From: an uncultured Clostridiaceae bacterium
Lineage (GTDB): Bacteria > Bacillota > Clostridia > TANB77 > CAG-508
Assembly: GCA_947642455.1 (NCBI GenBank)
Contig: CANRSN010000013.1
Coordinates: forward strand, 1 to 56,524
Reading direction: 5' to 3'
Length of the DNA: 56,524 bases
A model generated the notes under the pieces. It was not told the DNA's origin and did no database searches. It saw nothing but the letters and a program-made list of their open reading frames with translations. The position numbers were made by a program, and so were the translations under genes. Shown in pieces: positions 1 through 13,485 of this stretch (position 1 is the first letter of the stretch; each line of letters starts with the position of its first letter).

Positions 1-175
1 TAGGTACTATATCTGTACTAACTCCTATTTCATTCATTATATAACTTACAAACATAGCACACCAAGGATTGTTAGGCAATCCATACCAATTTCCAAACAT
101 GGTATCATTGTTGTTGCCTTCTTTGTAACCTAGATATTCTTTTGCTTTACTTATTACATTTTCTCTAATTGACAT
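1..175 (-). CDS. Endolysin, N-terminal part (cut by window edge)
   Basis: Only about 58 residues lie in the window; the gene runs off the left edge. It reads like the start of a CHAP or NlpC/P60-type cell-wall hydrolase: KEYLGYKEG, then GNWYGL and NNPWCAMFVSYI, whose Cys would be the catalytic nucleophile of the papain-like fold. It is the last visible gene of the lysis cassette, behind the holin, and would cut peptidoglycan at the end of the lytic cycle. The ATG (173-175) directly abuts the stop of the previous gene, so the two are probably translationally coupled. The catalytic His and any wall-binding domain are outside the window. Confidence 0.75.
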   Translation of the reverse strand, partial: MSIRENVISKAKEYLGYKEGNNNDTMFGNWYGLPNNPWCAMFVSYIMNEIGVSTDIVP

Positions 176-481
176 TTATTTTTCCTCCACTTCTCTTGTT
201 ATTCCTTTTATTACCCACATTTGAGCTTCTTCTAATTTCGTTATTGCTAGGCTTGTCTCTCTCGAATTTTTACAATATTTTTCTATAAAATTATACATAG
301 TTGAAAACATTTTTCTTGTATCATCTATTCTTTGTTGTTGTTCTGTATTTACTTCTGTATATTTTGCTCTATCATTAATTATATTTTCTAACTGTCTTAT
401 TTCCAGTTTTCTTGCAATTTTTTTTGATGCTTCTTCTGTAAGTCCAGTTTTCTTTAATGTTTCTATTTTTTCATCTTCCAT
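176..481 (-). CDS. acb2: Acb2/Tad1-type cyclic-nucleotide sponge (anti-CBASS)
   Basis: This small helical protein of 101 residues has a C-terminal half (about residues 72-95) that fits the Acb2 hairpin family: Arg, then SLAITKLEEAQMW, then a basic-hydrophobic tail. SLA-T-LEEA-MW is the family hallmark as I remember it. Acb2 proteins form hexamers that bind cyclic di- and trinucleotides and so blind CBASS (and some Thoeris) immunity. The gene sits between a DUF6275-like gene and the endolysin, so it would be expressed late with the lysis genes. The N-terminal 50 residues are lysine-rich and not diagnostic. The assignment rests on the motif alone. Confidence 0.75.
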   Translation of the reverse strand: MEDEKIETLKKTGLTEEASKKIARKLEIRQLENIINDRAKYTEVNTEQQQRIDDTRKMFSTMYNFIEKYCKNSRETSLAITKLEEAQMWVIKGITREVEEK

Positions 482-751
482 CTATTTTTCCTCCTCTATT
501 TTTATACATCTGTTTTCAAATTTCTTATAAGCATCAAAATATAATTCTTTTTCATCTCCATTATACGTAAGTTCATAGTACATTCCATCTGATAGACTTG
601 TACTTGCTAATGCTTTATTATTTTGAAGTGTTTTGCAACTCCACACTATAAATACCTCAAATTCTGGCATTTCATCACTTTTGTCTAAATGCTCTATTGC
701 ATATTCTCTTACTTTTTCTTTACATATTTTTTCAAATTTATCGTTTCCCAT
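482..751 (-). CDS. DUF6275-like phage protein
   Basis: A soluble protein of 89 residues with no signal or membrane segment. Its pattern (KEKVREYAIEHLDKSD, VFIVWSCKTLQNNKAL, GMYYELTYNG, YFDAYKKFEN) resembles DUF6275, which is common beside lysis genes of Firmicutes phages and has no known function. It starts directly after the holin stop and ends directly before the Acb2-like gene, so all four lysis-region genes form one tightly packed unit. Confidence 0.55.
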   Translation of the reverse strand: MGNDKFEKICKEKVREYAIEHLDKSDEMPEFEVFIVWSCKTLQNNKALASTSLSDGMYYELTYNGDEKELYFDAYKKFENRCIKIEEEK

Positions 752-1102
752 TTATTTTTCCTCCTTCTTTGTTTTTAATATATCTCCTAGTTTTCCTAAA
801 TCTACTCCTGCTTTTTTCAAATTCTCTAAAATAGACATTAATTCCATAACACATATATATATTGTTATTGCTTGTGCTACGAAATTCAAATTAAAAGCGA
901 ATTGTATTACATAGCCTATTATTATTACTAATGTTAATAAAAACTTATGTAATAGTCCTTCCCTCATTATTTTACTGTCCACATTTTTGTTAATTATAGC
1001 TTGTATATAGCCTGAAATTATATCTATTAATATAAATATAAATGGTGTAGCTATTTGCCATATTATTGTACTAAAATTTACATTATTTAATAATTGTTCC
1101 AT
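752..1102 (-). CDS. Phage holin (Holin_4 / toxin-secretion type)
   Basis: The protein has 116 residues and about three hydrophobic segments (roughly residues 10-32, 50-70 and 74-92), and ends in a charged Lys/Glu tail, as holins do. The pattern, with ILIDIISGYIQA followed by two hydrophobic stretches, fits the phage_holin_4 family. It would form the membrane lesion that releases the endolysin and times lysis. It is the first gene of the lysis cassette after the tail fibre gene. Confidence 0.85.
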   Translation of the reverse strand: MEQLLNNVNFSTIIWQIATPFIFILIDIISGYIQAIINKNVDSKIMREGLLHKFLLTLVIIIGYVIQFAFNLNFVAQAITIYICVMELMSILENLKKAGVDLGKLGDILKTKKEEK

Positions 1103-1121
1103 ATTTCTTTCTTCCTTTCTG

Positions 1122-2256
1122 CTACTTTGTAGCTTCTAATATTCTTAATCTTTTTTCTATTTCATCAAGTCTTTTCGCATATGTCTTATTTAAGTCATTG
1201 TTATAATAGTATGTAATGTCTAAAACGGGCTTTATCTCATCAGTACACGTTATTTTATTATATCCTTCATACATTAATCTTAATTTGTTGTATGCTGTTT
1301 GTTGCCCTTCTGTAAACGGTATTACTGTTTCTGTAGCTTTCCTATATTCTATTGTGACAGGCGTTCCGTTTGAATATTGCTGGGTTAACCAATTTTTGAA
1401 GTCTGCTATAGTGTTAAAATTTGAATTTCTGAAATATATTCTATCTAATGTTCCGTTTCTTACATTAAAACTCATATCATCTAGTTCATTAAATGCTGTT
1501 AAATTATTAGTTATCGTACTTATTTTACTATTTTTTAAATGACTACTTATTAATGCGTTTTTATCTGTAAATAGAACAAATACACCTTTACTTGTATTTA
1601 TACTTGCATTTGCTGAAGATCCTTCTACAGCATTCCAACTTTCTGTTCCGTCTAAAATTAATGTCCCTTTCGTTTGATGTATTCCATCTTCGTCTATACA
1701 ATCTCCTTCATGCAATATTTCTCCTTCTTCAAGTGGAAATGCTATCGTTTCACTTACTGTTTGGTCTTCATTTTCTTTTGTAAAATTCAATGCTATTACG
1801 TTTTGAATTTCTAATACATTATCTGGACTTGGTGTTCCTGTATCTTGTATTGTCTTTCCTTTTATCTTTAGATGTGCATTACAAGGACATGCGTTTTCTA
1901 TTATTATTTGTTCACCTTGTAGAACTTTACTAATACTTTCTATTCCTCCAACATCTCCCGTATTTCCTTTTTCTCCCTTTAAACTTTCCAACCATTCTGT
2001 TTCTGTTCCTTCAAAACCATTTTGTATTGCTATTTCATAAGCACTGTCTCCCTTTATTCCTTCTACTAATTTATCTACTTTTTCTTTGTATTTATCCGTA
2101 AAATCATTTGTAGACAATGCTTTACCGTGGAATTTTTTCTACTTTCTTTTGCATTTCTGCATCAATTAGCTTATTGTTTGTATTTGCTACTTCTACATCG
2201 TAATTTTCACTTTCATTTGGGATTATTAAATTCATATTTTCTGTATAATTTGGCAT
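1122..2256 (-). CDS. Tail fibre protein, one gene read through a CGG +1 shift
   Basis: Reading starts at ATG 2254-2256 behind a strong AGGAGGTG site and gives MPNYTENMNL..., the usual start of clostridial phage tail fibres. After 43 codons frame 0 reads CCA CGG TAA and stops. Skipping the C of CGG (2125-2127) joins it to the downstream frame as KIP-GKALSTNDF, the expected continuation, for about 377 residues in all. The next part has a EWLESLKGEKGNTGD collagen-like stretch, then a C-terminal region with EYRKATETVIPF and a final coiled coil (ending EKRLRILEATK). It probably forms the receptor-contacting fibre. Read conventionally it would be a 44-aa fragment plus a 331-aa ORF without its conserved N-terminus. 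Confidence 0.8.
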
Positions 2257-2268
2257 TTATGACACCTC

Positions 2269-3418
2269 CTATATTTTCATAAGTATAAGCTTAAAGTTTT
2301 TCTCTCCTAAAGTTCCTCCTGATTGCAAAGTTCCTCCATCGCTTGCAAATACTGTAATGTGATCTTGAAATAATCTTACAGAGAAATCAATCATTCCTGA
2401 ATGATTCATGTAGTACCAACCATTTGTAACTAACTGTAATGCTACTGTTAATGGTATTGTATTGTTTGAATTAAATCCTTGTGGATACTCTATATCAACG
2501 CTTCCAGTTGCATTAACTATATTTATTTTCCCCGAAACTACTTTTATGTTATTTGGAGTAGTATTTATTGTAATATCTGTACTACCATCAAAGTTTCCCA
2601 TTCCTTTTATTGTTCCATCTAGATTAATTTTTCTAGCACTTTGTAACTTTGTTGCTGTTGCTGAATTTCCGTATACATTTATTTGCACTACTAGCAGTAG
2701 CAGAATTACCAGTACAACTACTAGAAGTTCCTGAACAGTTTCCTTCAACATTTCCCTTTACACCTCCATTTACTGTTAATTTACCTGATATTATATTGTC
2801 TTGATTTTTTAATACTAAATTACTTTTTATACTTTCTATATACTCTTGAAATCTTTTATATAATTCCTCACCATCTACTGCGATTAAGCTATTTACAATT
2901 CCACATAACTGACTATTTATTCTTGTGTCTATTATGTCTGATTGCATTATATTGCTTGTACTTTTTACTGTTATCTCTGCTATACATATTTCATATATAT
3001 TTTCATCTCTTTGCAGCTGTGCTGGTATTGTGCCATTACCTTGTTTTATATACAGTTGTGTTTCTCTTACTGCTAAAGTATCATCTACTTTTATTACTAC
3101 TCTATCTTTTCTTTCCCCTGTCGATGGTCTTTCTAATACAAATAATGTATCATTTTCCAGTTCAAAATCAGCACCATTTATTATTCCACAACCATTACTC
3201 ACTTTAATTGTAAGTCCATTATCTAAACTTACTTTCATGCTGTTTTCTCCTAAGTTTTTATAATGTCCAAAATAAACTCCATTTGATAAAAATTTAGAGA
3301 AATATTTTCTAAATATTTCTGCTTCATATAATCTGTCATCTTCCATTTGTCCACTTTCTTCATTTAAGACTTCCATTGAATCAAACGGAAAACTTTTTAA
3401 TGTTACTATGTTTGACAT
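2269..3418 (-). CDS. Tail tip/fibre protein with GNSATA repeats, CGG +1 shift
   Basis: The N-terminal part (about 249 residues) begins MSNIVTLKSFPFDSMEV, has a beta-rich middle with RPSTGERKDRVVI, typical of upper baseplate/fibre proteins, and then GNCSGTSSSCTGNSATA. Frame 0 then runs into CGG (2669-2671) and a short nonsense tail. Skipping the C gives a second GNSATATKLQSARKI repeat and a C-terminal receptor-type domain with NGWYYMNHSG, for about 382 residues in total. GNSATA-TKL-AR repeats are a known linker pattern in tail fibre proteins, so the join is well supported. The C-terminal frame alone lacks a sensible start. Confidence 0.8.
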
Positions 3419-3433
3419 ATCTTTTCCTTTCCG

Positions 3434-3463
3434 TAAAAATAAGACCTAATTTATAGGTCTTGT
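3434..3463 (-). terminator. Hairpin with T-run after Tal gene
   Basis: On the minus strand AAGACCTA, a five-base loop and TAGGTCTT are followed by ATTTTT. It overlaps the Tal stop codon and precedes the next ribosome site. It could be a weak terminator or an RNA-stabilising hairpin between tail-tip genes. Confidence 0.6.
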
Positions 3464-4622
3464 AATTACTCTTTTTATTTCTTCTCCTAGACTTGGTACT
3501 TTGTCTCCAAAACCAAGTTCAACTGTTATATTATTTCTTTCGTATATTTCTTTTGCTTGAATAATCCTTTTGTCTTCGTATATTCCATCACTTTCAAGTG
3601 TTACTAAATCCCCTAGAAAGAAGTCTTTTTCCCACTCCATGTTTGGTATTTGATATACTTTTCCTTCTATACTTTGTATGATCTTGTATGTATCAAGTTT
3701 TTTCTGTCCTTCTTGTTTTAATTCTAGAGGGTCTTCTATATTATTTAGGTCTATTAGAACTTCCCTTCTATTAAAACCTGTAGCTGTTCCTAGTACAGTA
3801 ATTAGTCTATCTTCGTTTTCTCCCTTTCCTGCTACATATCCAACATTCTTATAGTTGGTGTTATCGTCTGTTGTTTTTCCTTCTAATAAATTCTTTTTCT
3901 TTTCTGAAAATATTATATATGGGTGTTTTATTCTTCCTTTTAATTGTTCATGTGTATATTGTTGTAGTTCTTCATGTGTTAATGATGATAAAAATTTATG
4001 GTTGTTTGGATTTTCTGACTGATTTACTGTTCTGTCTGTTCCTCTTATACTATCAAAATATATACATTTTTCATTTCTATTTAATATTCCTTTCCAACCT
4101 AACCCAGTATCCTCCGAAATATGCTTTTCTTCATCATGTAAATTGGTTAATCTTGCTTGCCATACTGTTTTTATTCCTCTATTTTGCGATGGTGCTATTT
4201 TTACCCATGATATATCTCTTTCTGGAGTTCTTATATTATCATAATAGCTTTCTACCATATGTTTCTTTAAGTAATGTTTCTGTATATTTTCTGCATAATC
4301 TTCATTTACCCTATCATAACCATTTGTTGCTATTATTCTTCTTTTAGTTATTCCCTTTATACAAGTTCCTGTTACTTTTAAAGTTTTGCTATTTTTAGTT
4401 GTATTTATTACTATTTTATCTATTAAAAGTATTTTATCGTCTTTTTTGTTAACTATTATCATATTATCTTTTTGTAGTTTGTTTGTATTTGCCTTGTTTT
4501 TATTTATCGTTAGTTCAAATGTTCCACATTCATAGTAATTCCATATACATATAAGACTTTCGTAATTAGTAATGATACCGTAAAAGTTCAAAATTAGTGT
4601 TTATTATTTCTATACAATTCAT
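3446..4622 (-). CDS. Tail-associated lysin/Tal, ReqiPepy6 Gp37-like, CGG +1 shift
   Basis: The natural ATG (4620-4622) overlaps the Dit stop (TAAATG) and gives MNCIEIINTNFELL. Frame 0 then reads CTT TTA CGG and soon stops. Skipping the C (CGG at 4578-4580) gives GIITNYESLI and YYECGTFEL, the well-known N-terminal pattern of siphovirus Gp37-like/Tal proteins (NFDLLGII...YYECG). The complete protein has about 391 residues and a C-terminal region with DLVTLE typical of this family. It forms the tail tip hub below Dit. An alternative TTG start after the shift site (4591) has no ribosome site and would lose the conserved N-terminus. Confidence 0.82.
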
Positions 4623-8858
<4,236 letters not shown>

Positions 8859-8881
8859 TTCACACCTCCTCTTTGACATAA

Positions 8882-8907
8882 TAAAAACACCCACCTAAGT
8901 AAGTGTT
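8882..8907 (-). terminator. Hairpin between tail genes
   Basis: AACAC and GTGTT pair across a short loop and are followed by TTTAT on the minus strand, overlapping the stop of the upstream gene. It is probably a weak terminator or processing hairpin ahead of the tape measure gene. Confidence 0.5.
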
Positions 8908-9587
8908 ATAAATATTTCTTTAGACATTCAATAAATTTATCTGTCTTTTCTTTATTATTTAATGGAGTTAAATATTTATTTAATCCTTTACGAACTAAAT
9001 TATCAATATTTTCAGTATTCCATACTTCATTCCTTATATTTTTAGGTATTCTTTTAATATATTTTCTTAATCTACTTAGATGTCTTTCATAATAATCTAC
9101 ATCAAATAGCATTCCATCACTAGGTAACATTTCATAAATTCTTAAATACATTGCACAAAATAATACATCTATTGCATTACCATATTCTTCATTTATTTTT
9201 AGTTTTTCAAAAATTTTATCATAAATTGTTGAAGTTAACTCATAATCCTTCTCTTTAATATATTTTTTTAGTCCTCTATAGTCTGCTGTAGTTACTGATG
9301 TTAGATTTTCATTTATTGCATTTATCATTAAGTCTGCTATATCACTTTTATTAACTATTTCTTTTTCTATTTTATGTGTACTATTATTTTTTAACATTTT
9401 ATCAATTCCTACTGTTGTTTTATGATAAATATGATTATATGCTGCTCTTTTTGGATTCGCTAACCACCCCATTCCTTTTCTTCCATATCCGAGGAATCAG
9501 CATTCTTTTGATACTTCTAGTTCCTCTTCCCATAATTCTACTAGATATTCTTTTTCTAGGAGCAAACTTTCTTAAACCAAACTTCAT
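8906..9587 (-). CDS. Phage protein of tail region (GYGRKGMGW family), CGG +1 shift
   Basis: ATG 9585-9587 gives a very basic N-terminus (MKFGLRKFAPRKRISSR) up to codon 32. Frame 0 then reads CCT CGG (9489-9491). With the C skipped it continues GYGRKGMGWLANPKRAAYN, a pattern I recognise from Firmicutes phage proteins encoded near the tape measure gene (family with KKGMGW-NPKKA-YNK-Y-KTT), for about 226 residues. The C-terminal part is helical with no membrane segment. Function is unknown. Without the shift the basic N-terminus and the conserved core fall in different frames. Confidence 0.72.
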
Positions 9588-9588
9588 A

Positions 9589-9946
9589 TTATTTTTGCAC
9601 CTTTCTATAAATATCTACTATTGTTCTTAATAAGAAAAACAATGTGAATCCTGATATCAGTACTACAAATCCTCCTGCAATCCCTCCGCCAATTTGTTTC
9701 TAAAGTAATCTTTCCATATTTATCAACAGTTCTGTAGCTAAAGAAGGTAACCCACATAATAATTGTTCCTAATATTGATATTATTAAGTTTATAACTGCT
9801 AAGACATTTAAACAGTTTACATTAGTTCTTTTTTCTTCTCTTTTGTATTTTTGGTAATGTTCTTCATAATCATCAAAATTTGTTTTGCAGTTTGGACATT
9901 CTTCTGCTAATTCATTTACATTTACTTTACATACTGGACATTTCAT
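9589..9946 (-). CDS. Zinc-ribbon membrane protein, CGG +1 shift
   Basis: The ATG at 9944-9946 follows a purine-rich site. Residues 2-20 form a zinc ribbon (CPVC then CPNC), followed by a charged stretch and a first membrane helix (VLAVINLIISILGTIIMWV). At codon 87 frame 0 reads TGG CGG (9686-9688) and continues into an Arg-rich nonsense tail. With the C skipped it reads GGIAGGFVVLISGFTLFFLL, a second membrane helix, and ends as a 118-residue protein whose TAA overlaps the next start. The recovered helix strongly supports the shift. Function unknown; an accessory gene between tail genes. Confidence 0.75.
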
Positions 9947-10049
9947 ACTATCCCCTCCTGCAAATAACAATAACATATATCAAATGTAAAATGTTGTCGA
10001 AATTTGTCAATCATTTAAACTTCTAGTATTTTTTTAGATGGAATATATT

Positions 10050-10618
10050 CTAAAAATCCTCTGCTCCAACTTCCTCTTCGTCTGGATTTTCATTTTTACT
10101 TAATTCTGCATATTTTTGCATTATAATTGGTATTTCGTTTATATAGTAGTCTTCTAAAAACTCTTTTTTGCTAATTCCAATTTTGATGCAGATGGCAATT
10201 GTTTTTTGAAGCCAATCAGAGTCATAATCTTGTTTATTATTGGCTTCATTAGTACGAAAAAACTTTCTAGTTCATTTATTTTCCAAAATTCTTGTACAAT
10301 TTCTGCTAATTCTTTTGGTGTAAGCTCATTTCTCATTTTTTCTTCATCAACTCCCATTAACTTAGATAAAAATGTAAATGTAAAGTCTGGCAATATTATT
10401 AATAATTGCATTATCAATCCTATTATTCCATCTATTGTCATCATCTCAGATAATTTAAAATCTGTTTTATTTTTCTTTAATTCTGTTATAAAGTCCTCTG
10501 GTAAATCCTTTAAAGTTAGTAGAGCTTCAAAATACTTGCCACAGGGCATTTTCTTAATCTCTACACCATTTACTGTTTTTATTTTTGGTAAACTTAATTT
10601 TTCATTACTTTTAGCCAT
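10050..10618 (-). CDS. Tail assembly chaperone, short and -1 frameshifted long form
   Basis: Frame 0 gives a 154-residue protein (MAKSNEKLSLPKIKTVNGV...) ending LELAKKSF-TAG at 10154. At the heptamer A AAA AAG (10163-10169) a -1 slip continues as LELAKKEFLEDYYINEIPII to a stop at 10050, about 189 residues. This is the gpG/gpG-T arrangement of siphoviruses: a chaperone pair made in a fixed ratio from one gene, lying between the major tail protein and the tape measure. The extension is acidic and helical, as expected. This shift is of the classical kind and unrelated to the CGG sites. Confidence 0.85.
10163..10169 (-). other. Classical -1 ribosomal slippery heptamer
   Basis: The minus strand reads A AAA AAG in the frame X XXY YYZ, eight nucleotides before the frame-0 TAG. 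The -1 frame stays open for about 35 more codons and matches chaperone extensions. I see no clear downstream pseudoknot by eye. Confidence 0.85.
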
Positions 10619-10639
10619 TTTTATTCCTCCTCATTTTTT

Positions 10640-10662
10640 AGGTGCCCTATTTTAGGGCACCT
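10640..10662 (-). terminator. GC-rich hairpin between major tail protein and chaperone genes
   Basis: AGGTGCCCT and AGGGCACCT pair perfectly around a five-base loop. There is no good T-run on the minus strand, so it is more likely an attenuator or an RNA-protecting hairpin that keeps the major tail protein message abundant. Confidence 0.6.
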
Positions 10663-10683
10663 ATTTTATATTAATTATGTATC

Positions 10684-11322
10684 TTATTGCTCTGGTTGAG
10701 TTACTTCTTGATCTGGTGGTGTTATTTCTGACACTGTTGGAACAGTAGGTATTGTATCTAACCATGTTAAATCTTCTACTTTTTCGCTATCCTTAATATT
10801 TCTAACTGCTTGAATCGTCTGTCCTTTTATTTCTTCTATTAATGACCTTTTGTAGAATGTTCCACTAATTGTAATTGTTGCCACCTGTGTTCCGTTATCT
10901 TGAGTTTGTAAATCTTGCTTTGCCTTTTTAAATTTACATCTATAGTACTTAAACATTCTATATTTTCCATCTTTCTTCTTTGCTTTAAATGTCATTCCAT
11001 ATTCATTTCTTGTGGCATCTGGACTCCAAATATATTCTTTTGTTTCTTCATCAAATATTCCTCCCTCAAAGATTGACATTAAATTTAAGTCTGCTTCTGG
11101 AATTTCTAGATCAAAATCTTCTCCATCAAATACCTCCTCATCATCGTATATTTCATCATCTGCATATATTGGGTCATTTGAAGATTGTACATCTCTTGTT
11201 AACTTTTGTGCATAAGGAATACTTATTGCTTCTCCTACTTTATAAGTTTTTTCTGTATTTTCTAATAATTCAAATATTTTAATCCCACTTAATCCTTTTA
11301 ATGCTTTTTTTACTTTTGGCAT
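10684..11322 (-). CDS. Major tail protein
   Basis: The protein has 212 residues, is beta-rich and acidic in the middle (YADDEIYDDEEVFDGEDFDLEI) and carries GMTFKAKKKDGKYRMFKYYRCKF-type strands. This is the usual look of the phi13/TP901-1 family of major tail proteins in Firmicutes siphoviruses. Its position between the tail completion gene and the tail chaperone supports the call. It would polymerise into the tail tube. A stable hairpin follows the gene. Confidence 0.82.
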   Translation of the reverse strand: MPKVKKALKGLSGIKIFELLENTEKTYKVGEAISIPYAQKLTRDVQSSNDPIYADDEIYDDEEVFDGEDFDLEIPEADLNLMSIFEGGIFDEETKEYIWSPDATRNEYGMTFKAKKKDGKYRMFKYYRCKFKKAKQDLQTQDNGTQVATITISGTFYKRSLIEEIKGQTIQAVRNIKDSEKVEDLTWLDTIPTVPTVSEITPPDQEVTQPEQ

Positions 11323-11337
11323 AATAACGCCCTCCTT

Positions 11338-11691
11338 TTATAAAATTTCTATTTTTTCAAAACGCATGGTTTTGTGATATATTTTTGTTTCTTGCTCAAA
11401 TAAATCTACTGCTAAAGTTCTTTCAAAATCTAAATCTTCCATTTTGGCATTAACCTCAATAGCAAGTTTTGAGCATTTACTTGAACTTTTAGCCCATATA
11501 TCTACTTGAATAGCAATATTACTGCTATATTCTTCATCGTCTGCTTTACTTGAAACAGAATTATCCATTTCATAATAAGAAATAGCAGGTTTATTCTCTA
11601 AATCACTCCACTTTTGTGGATAAAAATAAGAAACCTCAACGTCTGAGATTTCTTCTAATTTCTTTAATATTTGTGGTTTTAAATTTTTCAT
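11338..11691 (-). CDS. Tail completion/terminator protein
   Basis: A 117-residue protein with an alpha/beta pattern (VSYFYPQKWSDL, AISYYEMDN, NIAIQVDIWAKSS) typical of the small tail-terminator proteins encoded just before the major tail protein in Firmicutes siphoviruses. Its start overlaps the stop of the gp10-like gene. It probably caps the tail and joins it to the head. The call rests on length, pattern and order. Confidence 0.65.
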   Translation of the reverse strand: MKNLKPQILKKLEEISDVEVSYFYPQKWSDLENKPAISYYEMDNSVSSKADDEEYSSNIAIQVDIWAKSSSKCSKLAIEVNAKMEDLDFERTLAVDLFEQETKIYHKTMRFEKIEIL

Positions 11692-12223
11692 TATTTACCA
11701 CCTAACTTTCTTATTTCTTGTTGTATTGTTTTTTCTACTTCTTTTTCTACTGTATTATTATTCTTTGCATATAAATATGCAGGTGTAAGATATGGTTGTG
11801 GAGCTTGTCCTTGTGTAACCTTGTTTAAATTATAATGTATGCCTTCTGGTCTATCTATATTAGCTGTCCTGCCTCGTTCTCCTGTTCCAAATTCAACATA
11901 AACACCATACTCTGCCCCTACAAAAACTTGTGCCTCTGCTCCATCAATTGTTGCTTCTGATTTAGTTTTAATAGAATTACGAAGTTGTCCACTTTTACTT
12001 ACTGTTTTATAAATAGTCTCCCCATTCCTATGTTTTCTTACTTTTCCTGTTTTAGTTCTTGATTTTACCTTAATAGGCTTACCTACTGGACATAAATATT
12101 TTGCATTTGCTTGTATTCTTTTAGCACCGTCTTTCCAATCCTTTACGTGAAGCCTCTTTAATATCTCCACCCAATCCGTGATAAAGTAGCAAGTAATTCA
12201 TCTAATCCTTCTATACTACTCAT
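11691..12223 (-). CDS. HK97 gp10-like head-tail joining protein, two CGG +1 shifts
   Basis: ATG 12221-12223 overlaps the previous stop and gives MSSIEGLDELLATLS. Frame 0 then hits CGG (12176-12178). Skipping the C gives GLGGDIKEASRKGLER, after which a second in-frame CGG (12127-12129) occurs. Skipping that C gives GAKRIQANAKYLCPVGKP and a complete protein of about 176 residues. MSSIEGLDELL, LGG and A-K-CPV are the expected features of HK97_gp10 proteins in exactly this order. Both skips are needed, which makes this the strongest single gene for the CGG phenomenon. It acts at the head-tail junction. Confidence 0.87.
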
Positions 12224-12584
12224 TTAAAACACCTACTCTATGTAAAAGTATTGTTTTGTGGCTATCATATGGAATAATTGCTTTTATTTCGTATTCTTTA
12301 TCTTGATATACTAAAATATCATCTACTGTTGCTTGTGTATCTTCACAAGTAGCAATACATTCTGCAATCATTTCTTTACCATATTCTTGTTGTACTTTTT
12401 CAAGTGTAGAAAATTGAAAGTTCCCCATTATTGTTCCTTTTACAATATCTTTTTCTGTTTCACTAATACAACCTTCATCATCTTTTACTTGTTCTTTTTC
12501 AGTAGTCATTATTTTTAGTTCTTTATCATAGAAATTATTAGCTATAACTTTTTTAAATTCATTTGGTATTTTCATATTCTCCAC
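12216..12584 (-). CDS. Head closure/adaptor protein
   Basis: A 122-residue beta-rich protein (NNFYDKELKIMTTEKEQ, GTIMGNFQFSTLEKVQQEYG, DILVYQDKEYEIKAIIPYDSHKTILLHRVG). It fits small head-completion proteins placed between the connector and the gp10-like gene. Its last codons overlap the gp10-like start (ATGAGTAG). The call is by order and pattern. Confidence 0.6.
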   Translation of the reverse strand: MENMKIPNEFKKVIANNFYDKELKIMTTEKEQVKDDEGCISETEKDIVKGTIMGNFQFSTLEKVQQEYGKEMIAECIATCEDTQATVDDILVYQDKEYEIKAIIPYDSHKTILLHRVGVLNE

Positions 12585-12613
12585 TCCATATAGAGAGCAA
12601 TCTTATAATAAGA

Positions 12614-13202
12614 TTACTCTCTACTTTCTATATATTTCCACATATACCCACCTGCTGATTTAACTTTTCCTTTACAACATTTTACTATACTGCTTTTATC
12701 TATACCTGTCTTTCTGCTTGCTTCTTTTATTCCCTTCCATACTTTGCTATATGTCATATTTTTATCGTACTGTAATACTCGTTTTCTACATTTTAGACCA
12801 TTCTTTCTTGCTACATTTCTTTGGTTTTCTGTTGTATTTGGTTTCAATCCAGTCTTTACAGCATGATTTATATTTTCACTAGATGTAGACCATTCTAAAT
12901 TTTCTATTCTATTGTCTTTCTTGTTTCCATTTTTGTGATTTACTTGTGGTTTGTTTTGTAGATTTTCTATAAATTCTTTTGCAACTAATCTATGAACTCT
13001 AAATGTCTTTTGTTGCTTGTTTTTACATAAGTTTACGTATAAGTAACCGTTTAATTTCGACTGCTTTTAGTATTATTCCTTTTTTTAAAAACTTTTTATT
13101 TCCCTTAATATTTACATATTTGTCTAAACTTCTAACATTTCCTAGATTGCTAACCTGATACAATCCTTCATACCCTGAAATATCTTTCCATATCTCTTCC
13201 AT
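12614..13202 (-). CDS. NUMOD4-HNH homing endonuclease, CGG +1 shift
   Basis: ATG at 13200-13202 follows GGAGG and overlaps the preceding TAA. The N-terminus MEEIWKDISGYEGLYQVSNLG is a classic NUMOD4 motif. At codon 52 frame 0 reads AAA CGG (13047-13049) and then stops. With the C skipped it continues GYLYVNL, VHRLVAKEFIEN, VNHKNGNKKDNRIENLEW (the HNH core) and a C-terminal NUMOD1 DNA-binding part, for about 195 residues. Such free-standing endonucleases often sit between phage structural genes. If CGG is not skipped only an N-terminal fragment is made. Confidence 0.82.
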
Positions 13203-13363
13203 TAGTTAGCACCTCCTAGCATTGCATTTGTACTATCCATATCACCTAATAAATATATTTTCTTAATAAGTGTTGCGTTCTTCTGTATTAGTTCTAATTC
13301 TTCACTTTCAAATAACTTTTCATTTTCCTTTACTCTGTTTTGAACAAATTCTTTAATAGCCAT
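13202..13363 (-). CDS. Small phage protein, 53 aa
   Basis: Starts MAIKEFVQNRVKENEKLFES and ends LGDMDSTNAMLGGAN. It is helical and acidic, with no recognised motif. A clear AGGTA site precedes the ATG and the stop overlaps the endonuclease start (TAATG). The leader just before the ATG resembles that of the gene at 27718-28005. Confidence 0.6.
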   Translation of the reverse strand: MAIKEFVQNRVKENEKLFESEELELIQKNATLIKKIYLLGDMDSTNAMLGGAN

Positions 13364-13485
13364 AATAAAATACCTACCTTTCTATACTTGTTTTTCCAGT
13401 AGATATTTGATATAATAGATTTATCAGATACCTATCTGGTGTATAGAATAGTTCGTTATCTGCCAAGATAATCACACGGACTATT

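Noticed and set aside
3446..4591. A TTG start for Tal after the CGG site
   Set aside because: There is no ribosome site and it removes the conserved N-terminal strand; the ATG overlapping the Dit stop plus the CGG skip gives the full family pattern.
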